Below, in pieces: positions 1-8,785 of a stretch of DNA of 51,835 nucleotides. Position numbers and translations under genes: made by a program. This stretch comes from JAKQHY01 sp034429475 (GTDB lineage: Bacteria > Chloroflexota > Anaerolineae > B4-G1 > SLSP01), in contig DAOUGD010000043.1 of the NCBI GenBank assembly GCA_034429475.1, positions 1-51,835 of the forward strand, written 5' to 3'. Below the pieces are notes generated by a model. The model did no database searches. It worked only from the letters and a program-made list of their open reading frames with translations, and was not told the DNA's origin. Numbering within the stretch: the stretch's first letter is position 1; every line of letters begins with the position of its first letter.

Positions 1-99
1 GTTTGGACGACTGCTGAGCTGCTCTCCTACCGAGTGCCCGCACAATTCTTGGATCAATTGTCGACACTCAAACCTTTGTTCACCCTGTTGGAAGAATGA
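1..99 (+). CDS. C-terminal end of an upstream gene (partial)
   Basis: Frame 1 is open from the left edge to a TGA at 97-99 and gives 32 residues ending in KPLFTLLEE. It is in the same direction as the polysaccharide genes that follow, with 53 bases before the next start, so it is probably the 3' end of another gene of that operon. Too little is visible to name a family. The open frame is short enough to be chance, so the call is tentative. Confidence 0.45.
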   Translation, partial: VWTTAELLSYRVPAQFLDQLSTLKPLFTLLEE

Positions 100-152
100 T
101 GTCCATCAAGGAAAATCAGGGACAACACCCATTCGTTCAGGAAGGTTGAAAA

Positions 153-1232
153 TTGCGTGTCACATTGATTGATTTTTATTTTTTCGAATATACCATTTCT
201 CTCGCCAATGCCTTGGCGTCACAGGTGCAAGTGAGTTTGTTAATGCCCGATACCTTTGCGTCCCTGGCAGACAGATTGTCTCCCGCAGTGGATTTGGTTT
301 ACTTCAGGAAACCCCGCCTGCGCTCTTTGGCTAATTTGGGGATGGTGGCGCGCATACGGAACCAGCTTGACCGCTTACGCCCGGACGTTATCCACCTTTT
401 GTCGGTTAATCCATGGCTTAACCTCGCGCTTACGGTGTGGCATCCCATGAACCTGGTGACTACGATTCACGACCCCGTGATGCATGTTGGGGATCGGTCG
501 CAGCGTAAAATCCCCCAGGGAGTGCGCGACCTGCCCATCGCGCGTTCGCGGCACCTGATTGTCCATGGGCAATCGGTGAAGGACACGCTGTTGGCGCGTC
601 ATGCTATTTCTCAAGAGCAAATAACGGTCGTCCCTATTGGTGAACTTTCTCTGTACAAGCAGTGGGGTGATCAAGAGTGGCCTGAACAAGAGGGTAAGGT
701 CCTGTTTTTTGGGCGCATCTGGCCCTACAAGGGATTAGAATATCTCATTGCGGCTGAACCTATCGTCACGGCGGCTTGTCCCCAGGCGCGCTTCGTCATC
801 GCCGGCCAGGGGGAGGATTTTAACCGCTATCGGGCGATGATGAAGCATCCTGAGCGTTTTGAAGTGTTGAACGAATACATTCCCCGTGAGGATGTGCCTC
901 GACTTTTCCAACAAGCCAGCGTGGTCGTGTTGCCCTATATCGAAGCCTCCCAGAGTGCCGTAATTCCTCTGGCTTATGCTTTTGGCAAGCCCGTAATAGC
1001 TACTGCCGTGGGAGGAATCCCAGATGTGTTAGCGGACGGTGTGACCGGCTATCTGGTGCCGCCCCGAGCGGTCGGCGATTTGGCGAGCGCTATCGTCCGT
1101 CTACTACAGGATAAAGAATCTCGCCAACGCATGGGACAAAATGCTTTGGAGAAAACACGAACTGAGTTGTCGTGGACTGCTGTCGCTCAACAGTTGGTGA
1201 AGGTCTACCAGAGTGTAGTCCCCCTTATTTGA
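153..1232 (+). CDS. Glycosyltransferase family 4 (GT-B fold)
   Basis: A 359-residue GT4-type glycosyltransferase that probably adds a sugar from a nucleotide-sugar donor to the lipid-linked repeat unit at the inner membrane face. The N-terminal half (about 1-180) is the acceptor domain. The C-terminal half carries VLFFGRIWPYKGLEYL (about residue 190), FVIAGQGED (about 225) and LPYIEASQSAVIPLAYAFG, followed by GKPVIATAVGGIPDVLADG. In the usual E-x7-E donor site the second Glu is replaced, which I associate with a GT4 subfamily rather than with loss of function. The start is a TTG at 153, 7 bases after GAAGG; no better ATG fits. The next gene begins 10 bases after the stop. The acceptor and sugar cannot be read from sequence. 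Confidence 0.9.
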   Translation: MRVTLIDFYFFEYTISLANALASQVQVSLLMPDTFASLADRLSPAVDLVYFRKPRLRSLANLGMVARIRNQLDRLRPDVIHLLSVNPWLNLALTVWHPMNLVTTIHDPVMHVGDRSQRKIPQGVRDLPIARSRHLIVHGQSVKDTLLARHAISQEQITVVPIGELSLYKQWGDQEWPEQEGKVLFFGRIWPYKGLEYLIAAEPIVTAACPQARFVIAGQGEDFNRYRAMMKHPERFEVLNEYIPREDVPRLFQQASVVVLPYIEASQSAVIPLAYAFGKPVIATAVGGIPDVLADGVTGYLVPPRAVGDLASAIVRLLQDKESRQRMGQNALEKTRTELSWTAVAQQLVKVYQSVVPLI

Positions 1233-1242
1233 TTGAGGTGTT

Positions 1243-3738
1243 ATGATTAAAGGCGGTATCATCAGGTGGGTGTTAGGTATTTCTGCGTTGACCATGGGGT
1301 GGGCTGCCACGTATGTTGTGGCGGCGACGGATATCCGCACTGTGACGCCTGATTCGGCGCCACAGGTTTTACCAACGTGGGAGGTCTATACTGATACATT
1401 GTTGTATCCCGTCAGTATAGAAAAGTTCGTCTTGCCTGAAGGGGAAGTGGCGTATGGCGATGAACTGACTTATACGGTAAGCATTTCAACTTCCGCCCCC
1501 GACATACTCACTGAGTTCTACGATCCACTCACTGCGGTAACTTTTAGGCGTTTTGTGACCCATCCGACCAGTATTACCCACACTCAGATCATAAGCGGGG
1601 GATTGCCTGTTGATATTATCACCGGCACCCTCCCGTTGGGTTCCAGCCCAATGACCGTCAGTTTTGTCGTGCGGGTAAATATCCCTGATACATTGGCCCG
1701 GTTGATCACCATCACCAATCGTGCTTGTGTGAGTGTGTTTGGAGGAAGACTGGCGCAATGTGTATGGTCGGACGAGGTGTCTAATCTCGCCCGCTGGCCT
1801 TATTCTCTTTATCTTCCTCTGATATGGAAGCAGGATGCTTGCCTCTCTTGCTACTACGTTGATTGTATCAATGGCAATGACAGCAATTCCGGCAAAGCTC
1901 AGGACAAAGCCTGGCGCACGTTGACGCCAGTGCGCGCCGCCCAGTTTGTCCCAGGCGCTATCGTTCACTTCAAGCGTGGCTGTACCTGGTCGGGCGGATT
2001 GACCCTCAACGATTCAGGTGAGGCCGATAATCCCATCGCCTTTACGGCCTACGGCGAAGGCGGACGGCCTACCTTCACTAATCCGGGAAGCAGTACCAAC
2101 GGTATTACTATCCGCGCCAACTATGTGGTGGTGGAGAGGTTGCGGGTGCAGGACGTTCAGATTAATGGTGTGTATGTTTCGGCAGACTATGGATATAACG
2201 TTATTCGAGACGTGGAGATTACTAACGCAGGCTCCGGGATCACACTCAGCGGCCATCATAATCACGCGATAGGCAATTACATCCATGACTTGCATATGAT
2301 CGTGAATACTCCCGGTGGAGATGACGATTATGGCGCAACGGGCATCAAACTTTCCGGTCCCGGCAACGAGGCATCCTACAATAGGATCGCCCGTTGTGTT
2401 GCGCCGAGTTATGACTACGAGACAGATGGCGGTGGGTTTGAACTGCTACAGACCGTGGATGGCAGTTCCGTGCATCACAACCTGGTCATTGACTCAGATG
2501 GCTTCCTTGAGGTCGGCATGGGGTCGGCAAGAGACGTAGTCATCGCTTACAATGTATCGGTCAACAATGGCCGGTTTTCGTGGATCCATTTAACGGGTAC
2601 CTTTGCGAGCGTTGTGGAGAATCTGCGCGTTGAGCACAACACGCTGGTCGAATTGGGCGATACGCCAGACTGGACTTTTTTGGGGTTCAAGGGAGAGCCA
2701 GACCACGACACTTTTGTGTTTCGCAATAACATTGTTTATGTAGATGACCACGGCGTAATCAGTAATGCTCCCGACTTTACCCACGAGCATAACCTGTACT
2801 ATCTTGAGGGCGGCACCGCACTGGGCTTCACCCCAGGGCCGGGAGAACAAATGGCTGATCCGCTCTTTGTGGCGGTGAACGAAGGGGACTTCCACTTGCA
2901 GTCTCATAGCTCAGCCATTGATAGTGGTATCCATCTTGGATACACCAAAGACTTCGATGGCAACCCGGTGCCCATCAATGCTGCGCCCGACCTGGGGGCT
3001 TTTGAATTTGCCGGACCGCCTGAATCTACGCCTACTCCCACCTCTACCCCTAGCCCTACCCCCTCCCCTACGCCTGAACCCGACGAAATCATCATAGATG
3101 ACGCTGACGCCGGATTCTCAACCTCGTTCTCCCAGGATGAGTGGCAGCTATATACCTATGCGGGGGGGCAACACTATGGCGATGCCCATCATTACAATCG
3201 AGAGATAGGCACGGGCGCAGATACGGCTACCTGGACTTTCACTGTCCCTGAACCGGGCAGTTACGCGGTGTATGCCTGGTGGTGGGCCGGCAGTTGGCGA
3301 CCGGAGGATGTGCCGTATACGATTAACCACCTTAACGGTTCCACGACGATAAGAGTCAGCCAGCAGATCAGCGGGGCGCAGTGGAACCTGCTAGGGACTT
3401 TTGAGTTTCAGGATCAGGGATCGATCATGGTATCGGACGACGTCTCATCCCACCGGGACGTTGCGGCGGATGCGGTGCGGCTTGTCTATCTGGCGCCCTT
3501 GGCGTTCGACAGACACCCTCCAATCGCAACTGTTACCGCCACGCCGGCCCCTTCGCCAATGCTATTGACACCCACCCCTACCCCTACGGCGCTTGCGCCT
3601 GATGTGAGCTCGCAGGATAAGCCCATTGCCTCTTCTCCAGAATTGCCGGCGATGGTAGGGTCTCCACCCTCGCAACCGACATGGCTGCGCGTACTGGTTA
3701 CTTTTTTTCAAGACTTTGCGAGAGACGGGAGTTTTTAG
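1243..3738 (+). CDS. Secreted right-handed beta-helix protein with golvesin-C-like domain
   Basis: An 831-residue exported protein. Residues 1-28 form a signal peptide ending near TYVVAA. Residues about 50-180 look like a DUF11-type beta-sandwich (YGDELTYTVSIS). Residues 187-198 read LYLPLIWKQD, a motif that ends other secreted proteins here. From about 202 (YYVDCINGNDSNSG) to about 590 lies a parallel beta-helix of the pectate-lyase/polysaccharide-lyase type, with repeated N-x-I and NNIVY rungs. A Pro/Thr linker follows, then a golvesin-C-like sandwich (about 615-745, ending DAVRLVYL), a second linker and a hydrophobic tail. Its place inside the polysaccharide operon suggests it binds, cleaves or edits the exported polymer. 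No catalytic residues can be assigned, so the enzymatic role is inference. Confidence 0.82.
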   Translation: MIKGGIIRWVLGISALTMGWAATYVVAATDIRTVTPDSAPQVLPTWEVYTDTLLYPVSIEKFVLPEGEVAYGDELTYTVSISTSAPDILTEFYDPLTAVTFRRFVTHPTSITHTQIISGGLPVDIITGTLPLGSSPMTVSFVVRVNIPDTLARLITITNRACVSVFGGRLAQCVWSDEVSNLARWPYSLYLPLIWKQDACLSCYYVDCINGNDSNSGKAQDKAWRTLTPVRAAQFVPGAIVHFKRGCTWSGGLTLNDSGEADNPIAFTAYGEGGRPTFTNPGSSTNGITIRANYVVVERLRVQDVQINGVYVSADYGYNVIRDVEITNAGSGITLSGHHNHAIGNYIHDLHMIVNTPGGDDDYGATGIKLSGPGNEASYNRIARCVAPSYDYETDGGGFELLQTVDGSSVHHNLVIDSDGFLEVGMGSARDVVIAYNVSVNNGRFSWIHLTGTFASVVENLRVEHNTLVELGDTPDWTFLGFKGEPDHDTFVFRNNIVYVDDHGVISNAPDFTHEHNLYYLEGGTALGFTPGPGEQMADPLFVAVNEGDFHLQSHSSAIDSGIHLGYTKDFDGNPVPINAAPDLGAFEFAGPPESTPTPTSTPSPTPSPTPEPDEIIIDDADAGFSTSFSQDEWQLYTYAGGQHYGDAHHYNREIGTGADTATWTFTVPEPGSYAVYAWWWAGSWRPEDVPYTINHLNGSTTIRVSQQISGAQWNLLGTFEFQDQGSIMVSDDVSSHRDVAADAVRLVYLAPLAFDRHPPIATVTATPAPSPMLLTPTPTPTALAPDVSSQDKPIASSPELPAMVGSPPSQPTWLRVLVTFFQDFARDGSF

Positions 3739-4956
3739 ATGAAGCCTGTTTTGACCTTCTTCTTCGATGCGCTGAAGCCCGAGAGTTTGCAGTATATGCC
3801 TTTTCTCGACGCTTTCGCCCACAGGTGCCGGATGAAATCAGAGTTTGGGCATTCTGTCACCTGTCACCCTTCGATGTACAGCGGGGTTCACCCTGATAAG
3901 CATCTGCAATGGTTTATCTGGAAATATGATCCGGTGGGTACGCCTTTTAAATGGGCGCGGGTGTTCAAATATCTGGGCCTTTTGGATAACCTGGGATCGC
4001 GTTATTTTCTGCACAAGTATACGCGCCAGTTCCGCCCGAAAAATACTGCCTGGTTCGGTGTGCCGCTATTGGTCAACCTGCCGCTCAAATACTGGCCCTA
4101 CTTCAATGTGGTTGAAGACCGCGCATGGAATGAGAGCGGTTATCTCAAAGAATATCCCACCGTCTTTGACGTCCTACGGAGTCACAACGTGGCGTTTGAA
4201 ATAGTGGGGATGACGAAGGGGGCCGGGGATGAGTTTACGCAGTTGGGCAGACATGAATTCACCGAAATCCGCCCCTGGACTTATTTTTTCCTGGGGAGTA
4301 TAGACAGTTATTCTCACCACTACCGGCAGGATAGCCCGGAGACTATCGAGCGGATGCGCCGCCTCGATGCATTGGTAGCTGCGAAATATGAGGCTTACAG
4401 CCGGCATGTTTCCGATTTCGACGTTTTTGTCTTTTCCGATCATGGGCATATTCCGGCGGAAAAACGGGTGGATATCCATCAGGTCTTTCGCCAGCATGGT
4501 CAGAATTTGCGGCGTTTTATCCATTTGATTGAGTCAAACTATGCCCGCTTCTGGTTTCGTAACGATAAAGAACGCGCAATGGTGGAGCGTATTTTAAGCA
4601 CCATGGCGGAGGGGTTTATCCTCACTGATGAACATTTCCAGCAGTATCATCTGAGAATGCCCGATAACCGTTATGGCGATCTGATCTTCTATCTCGACGC
4701 GCCTTATCTGTTTACCAAAACTATCTGGGGATTTAGTCACAAACAGAAATCTATGCACGGTTATCTGCCTGATTACCCGGATTCTGACGGCGTTTTTCTC
4801 AGCCAGCGGCCCTTAATTGGGGCCACTCACGTAGAATTGGTGGATGTGTTACCCACCCTGTTGGATAGCCTCGATCTGCCCATTCCAGACTATGTAGATG
4901 GCCGAGTATTGTGGCAAGAAAAAAACGGCGGTGTATGGGTAAATACACGGTTTTAG
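3739..4956 (+). CDS. Alkaline phosphatase superfamily hydrolase/transferase
   Basis: A 405-residue member of the alkaline phosphatase/nucleotide pyrophosphatase/sulfatase fold. The N-terminus FFFDALKPES supplies the first metal-binding Asp. HSVTCHPSMYSGVHP (about residues 36-50) holds the probable Thr nucleophile, VFVFSDHGH (about 232-240) gives the Asp-His metal pair, and VELVDVLPTLL near the C-terminus is typical of the family. There is no signal peptide, so it should act in the cytoplasm, perhaps on phospho-, sulfo- or phosphoglycerol-linked intermediates. The ATG follows the previous stop directly (TAG ATG), which indicates translational coupling. Substrate unknown. Confidence 0.82.
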   Translation: MKPVLTFFFDALKPESLQYMPFLDAFAHRCRMKSEFGHSVTCHPSMYSGVHPDKHLQWFIWKYDPVGTPFKWARVFKYLGLLDNLGSRYFLHKYTRQFRPKNTAWFGVPLLVNLPLKYWPYFNVVEDRAWNESGYLKEYPTVFDVLRSHNVAFEIVGMTKGAGDEFTQLGRHEFTEIRPWTYFFLGSIDSYSHHYRQDSPETIERMRRLDALVAAKYEAYSRHVSDFDVFVFSDHGHIPAEKRVDIHQVFRQHGQNLRRFIHLIESNYARFWFRNDKERAMVERILSTMAEGFILTDEHFQQYHLRMPDNRYGDLIFYLDAPYLFTKTIWGFSHKQKSMHGYLPDYPDSDGVFLSQRPLIGATHVELVDVLPTLLDSLDLPIPDYVDGRVLWQEKNGGVWVNTRF

Positions 4957-6143
4957 ATGATCCTGTCGTGGATCAAACTATAGATGCGCACATGCGTCAG
5001 ATCGTGGCCGCGATTCGGTCTCGCGTGGAGCCGCAGTCTATTGTTTTGCGCGGCAGCTTCGGTCGAGGTGAGGGGAGTGTCGTTGTTGAAGGCTCCGGAT
5101 TACGTTTTTTGAGCGACTATGAGTTGGCGATTGTTATGCCGCAGCGACAGTACCAGACACAGCGCCGGTGGTTGCATAACGCTGTGCGAGACATATCAAA
5201 CCAGATAAGGGTAGAAACGAGCATTTCTCGGTATAGTCCGGACAGTTTGTCCAGGGGGCCTATCACCCATCCTACCGTCGGGATGTATGAGATACACAAT
5301 GGGGGGATTGTACTCTACGGAGAGCATTTCGCGCGCCCTCAAAGTTCTATTGACCCTTCTCAACTGGATATTTGGGACGGACTACGGCTGATGCTAAATC
5401 GCATGGCCGAGTCGTTACCCTATGTATCGCAGACGCATAAGGATTGGCAGACCCTGCATTGGATCAACAAAGTGGTTTTATCCTGTGCGGAGGCGCTGCT
5501 GATCGTCCACAAGCAATATCATTTTTCTTATGCGGAGCGGGGGCGTCGCTTCGCAGCTTTAGCGCCGGAACTGGCTCCCGTGATACAATCAGCCCCGCAC
5601 CTGCCCGATAAGGTGGCGCGCGCGACCGCTTTCAAATTGCGTCCTTCCCTTGAGTGGTACTCGGAGTCGCTTCCCCTGCTTTGGCAGCAAGTTAAGCAGG
5701 TTGTGGATGTTGTGCTGCGCTACGTTGTTGAGAGATATTTGACTTTTGCGTTTGATACCTATGCTGAATTTCCTGAACGCTATTTGAGCCGGCTTCAGGC
5801 GCAGGGCAAGCTGGGCAAAAGTCGGATAAGGCCATTGCCGGCCCCCTTTTCTCAAAACCTCTTTCTGATCCTGAGACTTTTGCGCGACGGGCGGATTCCT
5901 TCCCTGGGCCTCATCACGCACGCCACGTATCCAGCTTACCAAATTGTCTTTTCCGTGATACCATTGCTATTCTTGTGGAATGGCGAGGATAGCGCGCCAT
6001 TGCGGGAAGCACGGTATTGGTTGAAACAGGTGTATCGCCTTAAAGCGCCTGGAGCCGATCGTTGGACTGAATGGGATTATTTACGAATGTGTGCGGTACA
6101 GGCGTGGAAGGATTTCTGTTATGGTATGTGGAGCGTAATTTAA
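4935..6143 (+). CDS. Nucleotidyltransferase-domain protein
   Basis: A 402-residue protein with a pol-beta-type nucleotidyltransferase signature near the N-terminus: LRGSFGRGEGSV, then LSDYELAIV, giving the G-S and D-x-E metal-binding residues. The rest (about 130-402) is helical and unassigned. I choose the ATG at 4935, which overlaps the upstream gene by 22 bases. A GTG at 4911 in the same frame would add eight basic residues that do not look like a domain start. Its role in the polysaccharide operon may be to transfer a nucleotide to a sugar, protein or small molecule; this is inference. A helical nucleotidyltransferase fused to a substrate-binding region is also the architecture of some antitoxins and aminoglycoside-modifying enzymes. 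Confidence 0.72.
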   Translation: MGKYTVLDDPVVDQTIDAHMRQIVAAIRSRVEPQSIVLRGSFGRGEGSVVVEGSGLRFLSDYELAIVMPQRQYQTQRRWLHNAVRDISNQIRVETSISRYSPDSLSRGPITHPTVGMYEIHNGGIVLYGEHFARPQSSIDPSQLDIWDGLRLMLNRMAESLPYVSQTHKDWQTLHWINKVVLSCAEALLIVHKQYHFSYAERGRRFAALAPELAPVIQSAPHLPDKVARATAFKLRPSLEWYSESLPLLWQQVKQVVDVVLRYVVERYLTFAFDTYAEFPERYLSRLQAQGKLGKSRIRPLPAPFSQNLFLILRLLRDGRIPSLGLITHATYPAYQIVFSVIPLLFLWNGEDSAPLREARYWLKQVYRLKAPGADRWTEWDYLRMCAVQAWKDFCYGMWSVI

Positions 6144-6156
6144 TAGGAGCGGCAAT

Positions 6157-7395
6157 GTGAGTGCCCTGGAAGTAGCCTACATTTTGTTAAGATTCCCGGT
6201 GCTGACCGAGACCTTTGTTGCAGACGAAATCTGGGAGCTACAACAAGTTGGGGTACGCGTGCGCATATTTTCGCTTCTTAGTTCCGAAGCGGGGCCTGTT
6301 CATCCGGTATCGCAGCAATTGGCTAAGGAGGCTCAGTATGCCCCGGAGTTATATTCCTGGCGGTTATGGTGGGCGCAGGTGTACTTTTTCTTCAAGTCTC
6401 CACTTCTGTACCTTACCTTATTGAGTACCTTGATCCGACAGCCCAGTCCCCAGAGTTTTCGCTATTACTTCCCCCGTCGCGTCCTGATTTTTTTGAAAGC
6501 GGTAGCCCTGGCCTACGCACTGAAAAATACCCCCGTTCAACTGCTCCACGCCCATTTTGCCTGGCTGTCGGGGGCCGCCGCTCGCGTGATCTCGAAATTA
6601 TTGGGCATACCCTTTACCGTGACGGTCCATGCCTACGATATTTACAGCTCAAACGATCTGCTTTGTTTGACAGCTCGCGCAGCCTCCCACGTCATCGCTA
6701 TTTCTGAGACTAACAAACAAACAGTATTGGAGATGTGCCCTGGCTTGCGCGAGGAATTGATTTCCGTGATCCACTGCGGCATCAACATGGAGTTGTTTGC
6801 TCCGCCAGCCCGGGCCAAGGATAGAGACGTATTATCCATCCTATCCGTGGGCAGTTTGATTCCCAAAAAAGGGCATGAGTATTTGATAAGAGCCTGTCAG
6901 CAATTAAAAGCTAAGGGCATAAACTTCCAATGCACCATCATTGGCGGGGGGGGACGCGAGGCCGCTTTGCGGCAACTCATCCATGACTGTGATTTGGCGG
7001 GCTCTGTGGTCCTGACCGGGCCGCGCCAACGTGAGGCAGTTCTGGAAGCCTATCGCCGCAGTGATTTGTTTGTGCTGGCCTCGGTCGTGACCTCATCCGG
7101 TGATCGTGATGGAATTCCGGTTGTGCTCATGGAGGCTATGGCGATGGATCTCCCGGTGATTTCCACCCAGGTTTCGGGGATTCCAGAACTGGTGAAACAT
7201 CAGCAAACAGGCTGGTTGATCCCCGAACGCGATGTGGAGGCGCTTGTCGCCGCCATTGTTCACCTGGGGGACGACGAAGAACTCCAGGCCCGGTTGGCCC
7301 GTAATGGCCGCACTCTCGTTGCGCAAGAGTTCGACATCAAGCAAAACGCCCGCCGCTTGGCAGATATTTTCCAACATGTCATTCGACATAAATGA
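6157..7395 (+). CDS. Glycosyltransferase family 4, colanic-acid type
   Basis: A 412-residue GT4 enzyme. The N-terminus YILLRFPVLTETFVADEI is characteristic of the WcaL/AmsK-like subgroup of exopolysaccharide glycosyltransferases. HAHFAW (about 128) and VTVHAYDIY (about 150) are acceptor-domain landmarks. The donor domain shows SVGSLIPKKGHEYLI (about 229), TIIGGGG (about 263) and DGIPVVLMEAMAMDLPVIST. Here Asp takes the place of the first Glu of E-x7-E, as in related enzymes. The start is a GTG at 6157, 6 bases after AGGAGC. It lies 13 bases after the nucleotidyltransferase gene and is followed closely by the deacetylase, consistent with one operon. Confidence 0.9.
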   Translation: MSALEVAYILLRFPVLTETFVADEIWELQQVGVRVRIFSLLSSEAGPVHPVSQQLAKEAQYAPELYSWRLWWAQVYFFFKSPLLYLTLLSTLIRQPSPQSFRYYFPRRVLIFLKAVALAYALKNTPVQLLHAHFAWLSGAAARVISKLLGIPFTVTVHAYDIYSSNDLLCLTARAASHVIAISETNKQTVLEMCPGLREELISVIHCGINMELFAPPARAKDRDVLSILSVGSLIPKKGHEYLIRACQQLKAKGINFQCTIIGGGGREAALRQLIHDCDLAGSVVLTGPRQREAVLEAYRRSDLFVLASVVTSSGDRDGIPVVLMEAMAMDLPVISTQVSGIPELVKHQQTGWLIPERDVEALVAAIVHLGDDEELQARLARNGRTLVAQEFDIKQNARRLADIFQHVIRHK

Positions 7396-7462
7396 GGATA
7401 CTTTTGGATTACAAGAACGAGGAAGGGAATGCCGCAATATCAATGCGGGAAAAGGTGCGATT

Positions 7463-8755
7463 ATGGCTAATACATTGGCAGTAGCGCTCAAGGGCAAAGG
7501 ACTCCTCCATTTGCTCAGACGCGCTCTAGCCATAGTTCAGCGCTATGGGCTTGCACCCACCCGGATGGACCGCACGTTGAGTAGATTTGCTGAGGTACTG
7601 GTGGCCTCTGCGTGTGGCGCTACTTTTCCATTGACCGCCTGGACGCTTTCGCGCCGGGGCGGCTGGGTGAGCAAGTATCAGGCGAGGGGCGTCGAATTTG
7701 CGATCCACGGCTATTATCATATAGATTATTCGCGGCTTTCTTTGGAACAGCAGATAAGCCATTTCAGCCGAGCGCAGCAAATGTTTGACGCCCATCGCCT
7801 GAATTATAAGGGGTTCCGTGCGCCCTATCTGCGTTATAACGCAGATACTCTGGCGGCGTTGGCGTATCTTCATTTCAGCTATGATAGCAGCCAGGCGGTT
7901 GCCTGGGATGTTGTCAATGATTTCAAGGTAGACGCCTATCAACGTGCCCTGGAATTTTATCGTGCGAAGCCTGCTGCGACTTACGTTTCTGTGCCCAGAT
8001 TGATCGGGAATAGCGGGCTGGTACAGATTCCTTATAGTTTGCCGGATGATGAGGCTCTGGTAGAACGTCTAAAGTTAATCGGCACAGAAGCGCTAGATAC
8101 CGTATGGGTGGAGATGGTGCGGCACATTCATGAGTTGGGAGAGCTGTTTGTCCTGGGACTTCACCCTGAGCGGATTGGGCCTTGCGCTAGCGCCTTGCGA
8201 GCGCTCCTGAATCGAGTCAGCACACTTGCTCCGGGGATCTGGATTGCGCGCTTGGACGAGATTGCCGATTGGTGGCGGCGGCGTGCCGCCGCGACGTATC
8301 AGGTAAGCTCACAGGCAGAAGGCCGCTTCCAGATCGCCATAGCGGGGCCGCCGGGTATGACGGTGCTGGCGCGTGACGTAGTGATCGAGGTGCCTACCGA
8401 ACCGTGGACGCGAGGCTATCAGCGTGTGCCATGCCATGACTTTGCGTTTTATGCTCCACGGTTGCCCTTGATCGGCGTCTCGCCAGACACGCCTGAATCC
8501 CTGGTGCGCTTCTTGCAGCAGCAGGGTTATTTGCTCGCGCGAAGTACCGAGGCGCGCTTGTACACCTTCTATGTTGACCAAAAAGACTTCACAGCGGATA
8601 ATGAACGGTCTATCCTTATGAAACTTGAAGAGGGCGCCGGGCCGTTACTGCGCCTGGCTCGTTGGCCCGGCGGCGCGCAGAGCGCTTTATCTATCACGGG
8701 AGACCTTGATGCATTGACGTTGTGGGATTATGGGCTGCGGTTTTTTATACGGTAA
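7463..8755 (+). CDS. Polysaccharide deacetylase (NodB-like) family protein
   Basis: A 430-residue protein with a NodB-homology fold at about residues 40-260. EFAIHGYYHIDYSRLS matches the His-rich second motif (H-G-x-x-H), GFRAPYLRYN matches motif 3 (R-x-P-Y), and LFVLGLHPERIG is the closing motif with its His. Such enzymes remove N- or O-acetyl groups from polysaccharides using a metal ion. No Asp-Asp motif 1 is evident: the N-terminus reads LVASACGATFPLTAWTL, so activity may be altered. The C-terminal ~150 residues are unassigned. The start is the ATG at 7463, preceded by AAAAGG at 7450-7455; an upstream in-frame ATG at 7376 would overlap the previous gene. The protein lacks a signal peptide, so it may be cytoplasmic. 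Confidence 0.75.
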   Translation: MANTLAVALKGKGLLHLLRRALAIVQRYGLAPTRMDRTLSRFAEVLVASACGATFPLTAWTLSRRGGWVSKYQARGVEFAIHGYYHIDYSRLSLEQQISHFSRAQQMFDAHRLNYKGFRAPYLRYNADTLAALAYLHFSYDSSQAVAWDVVNDFKVDAYQRALEFYRAKPAATYVSVPRLIGNSGLVQIPYSLPDDEALVERLKLIGTEALDTVWVEMVRHIHELGELFVLGLHPERIGPCASALRALLNRVSTLAPGIWIARLDEIADWWRRRAAATYQVSSQAEGRFQIAIAGPPGMTVLARDVVIEVPTEPWTRGYQRVPCHDFAFYAPRLPLIGVSPDTPESLVRFLQQQGYLLARSTEARLYTFYVDQKDFTADNERSILMKLEEGAGPLLRLARWPGGAQSALSITGDLDALTLWDYGLRFFIR

Positions 8756-8785
8756 AGTGACATAACACAGGTGGAGGTACCCGGT

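Noticed and set aside
7232..7462. A longer start for the deacetylase gene
   Set aside because: The extra 77 residues lie largely in the 3' end of the glycosyltransferase gene and look like shadow coding; a good ribosome-binding site precedes the ATG at 7463.
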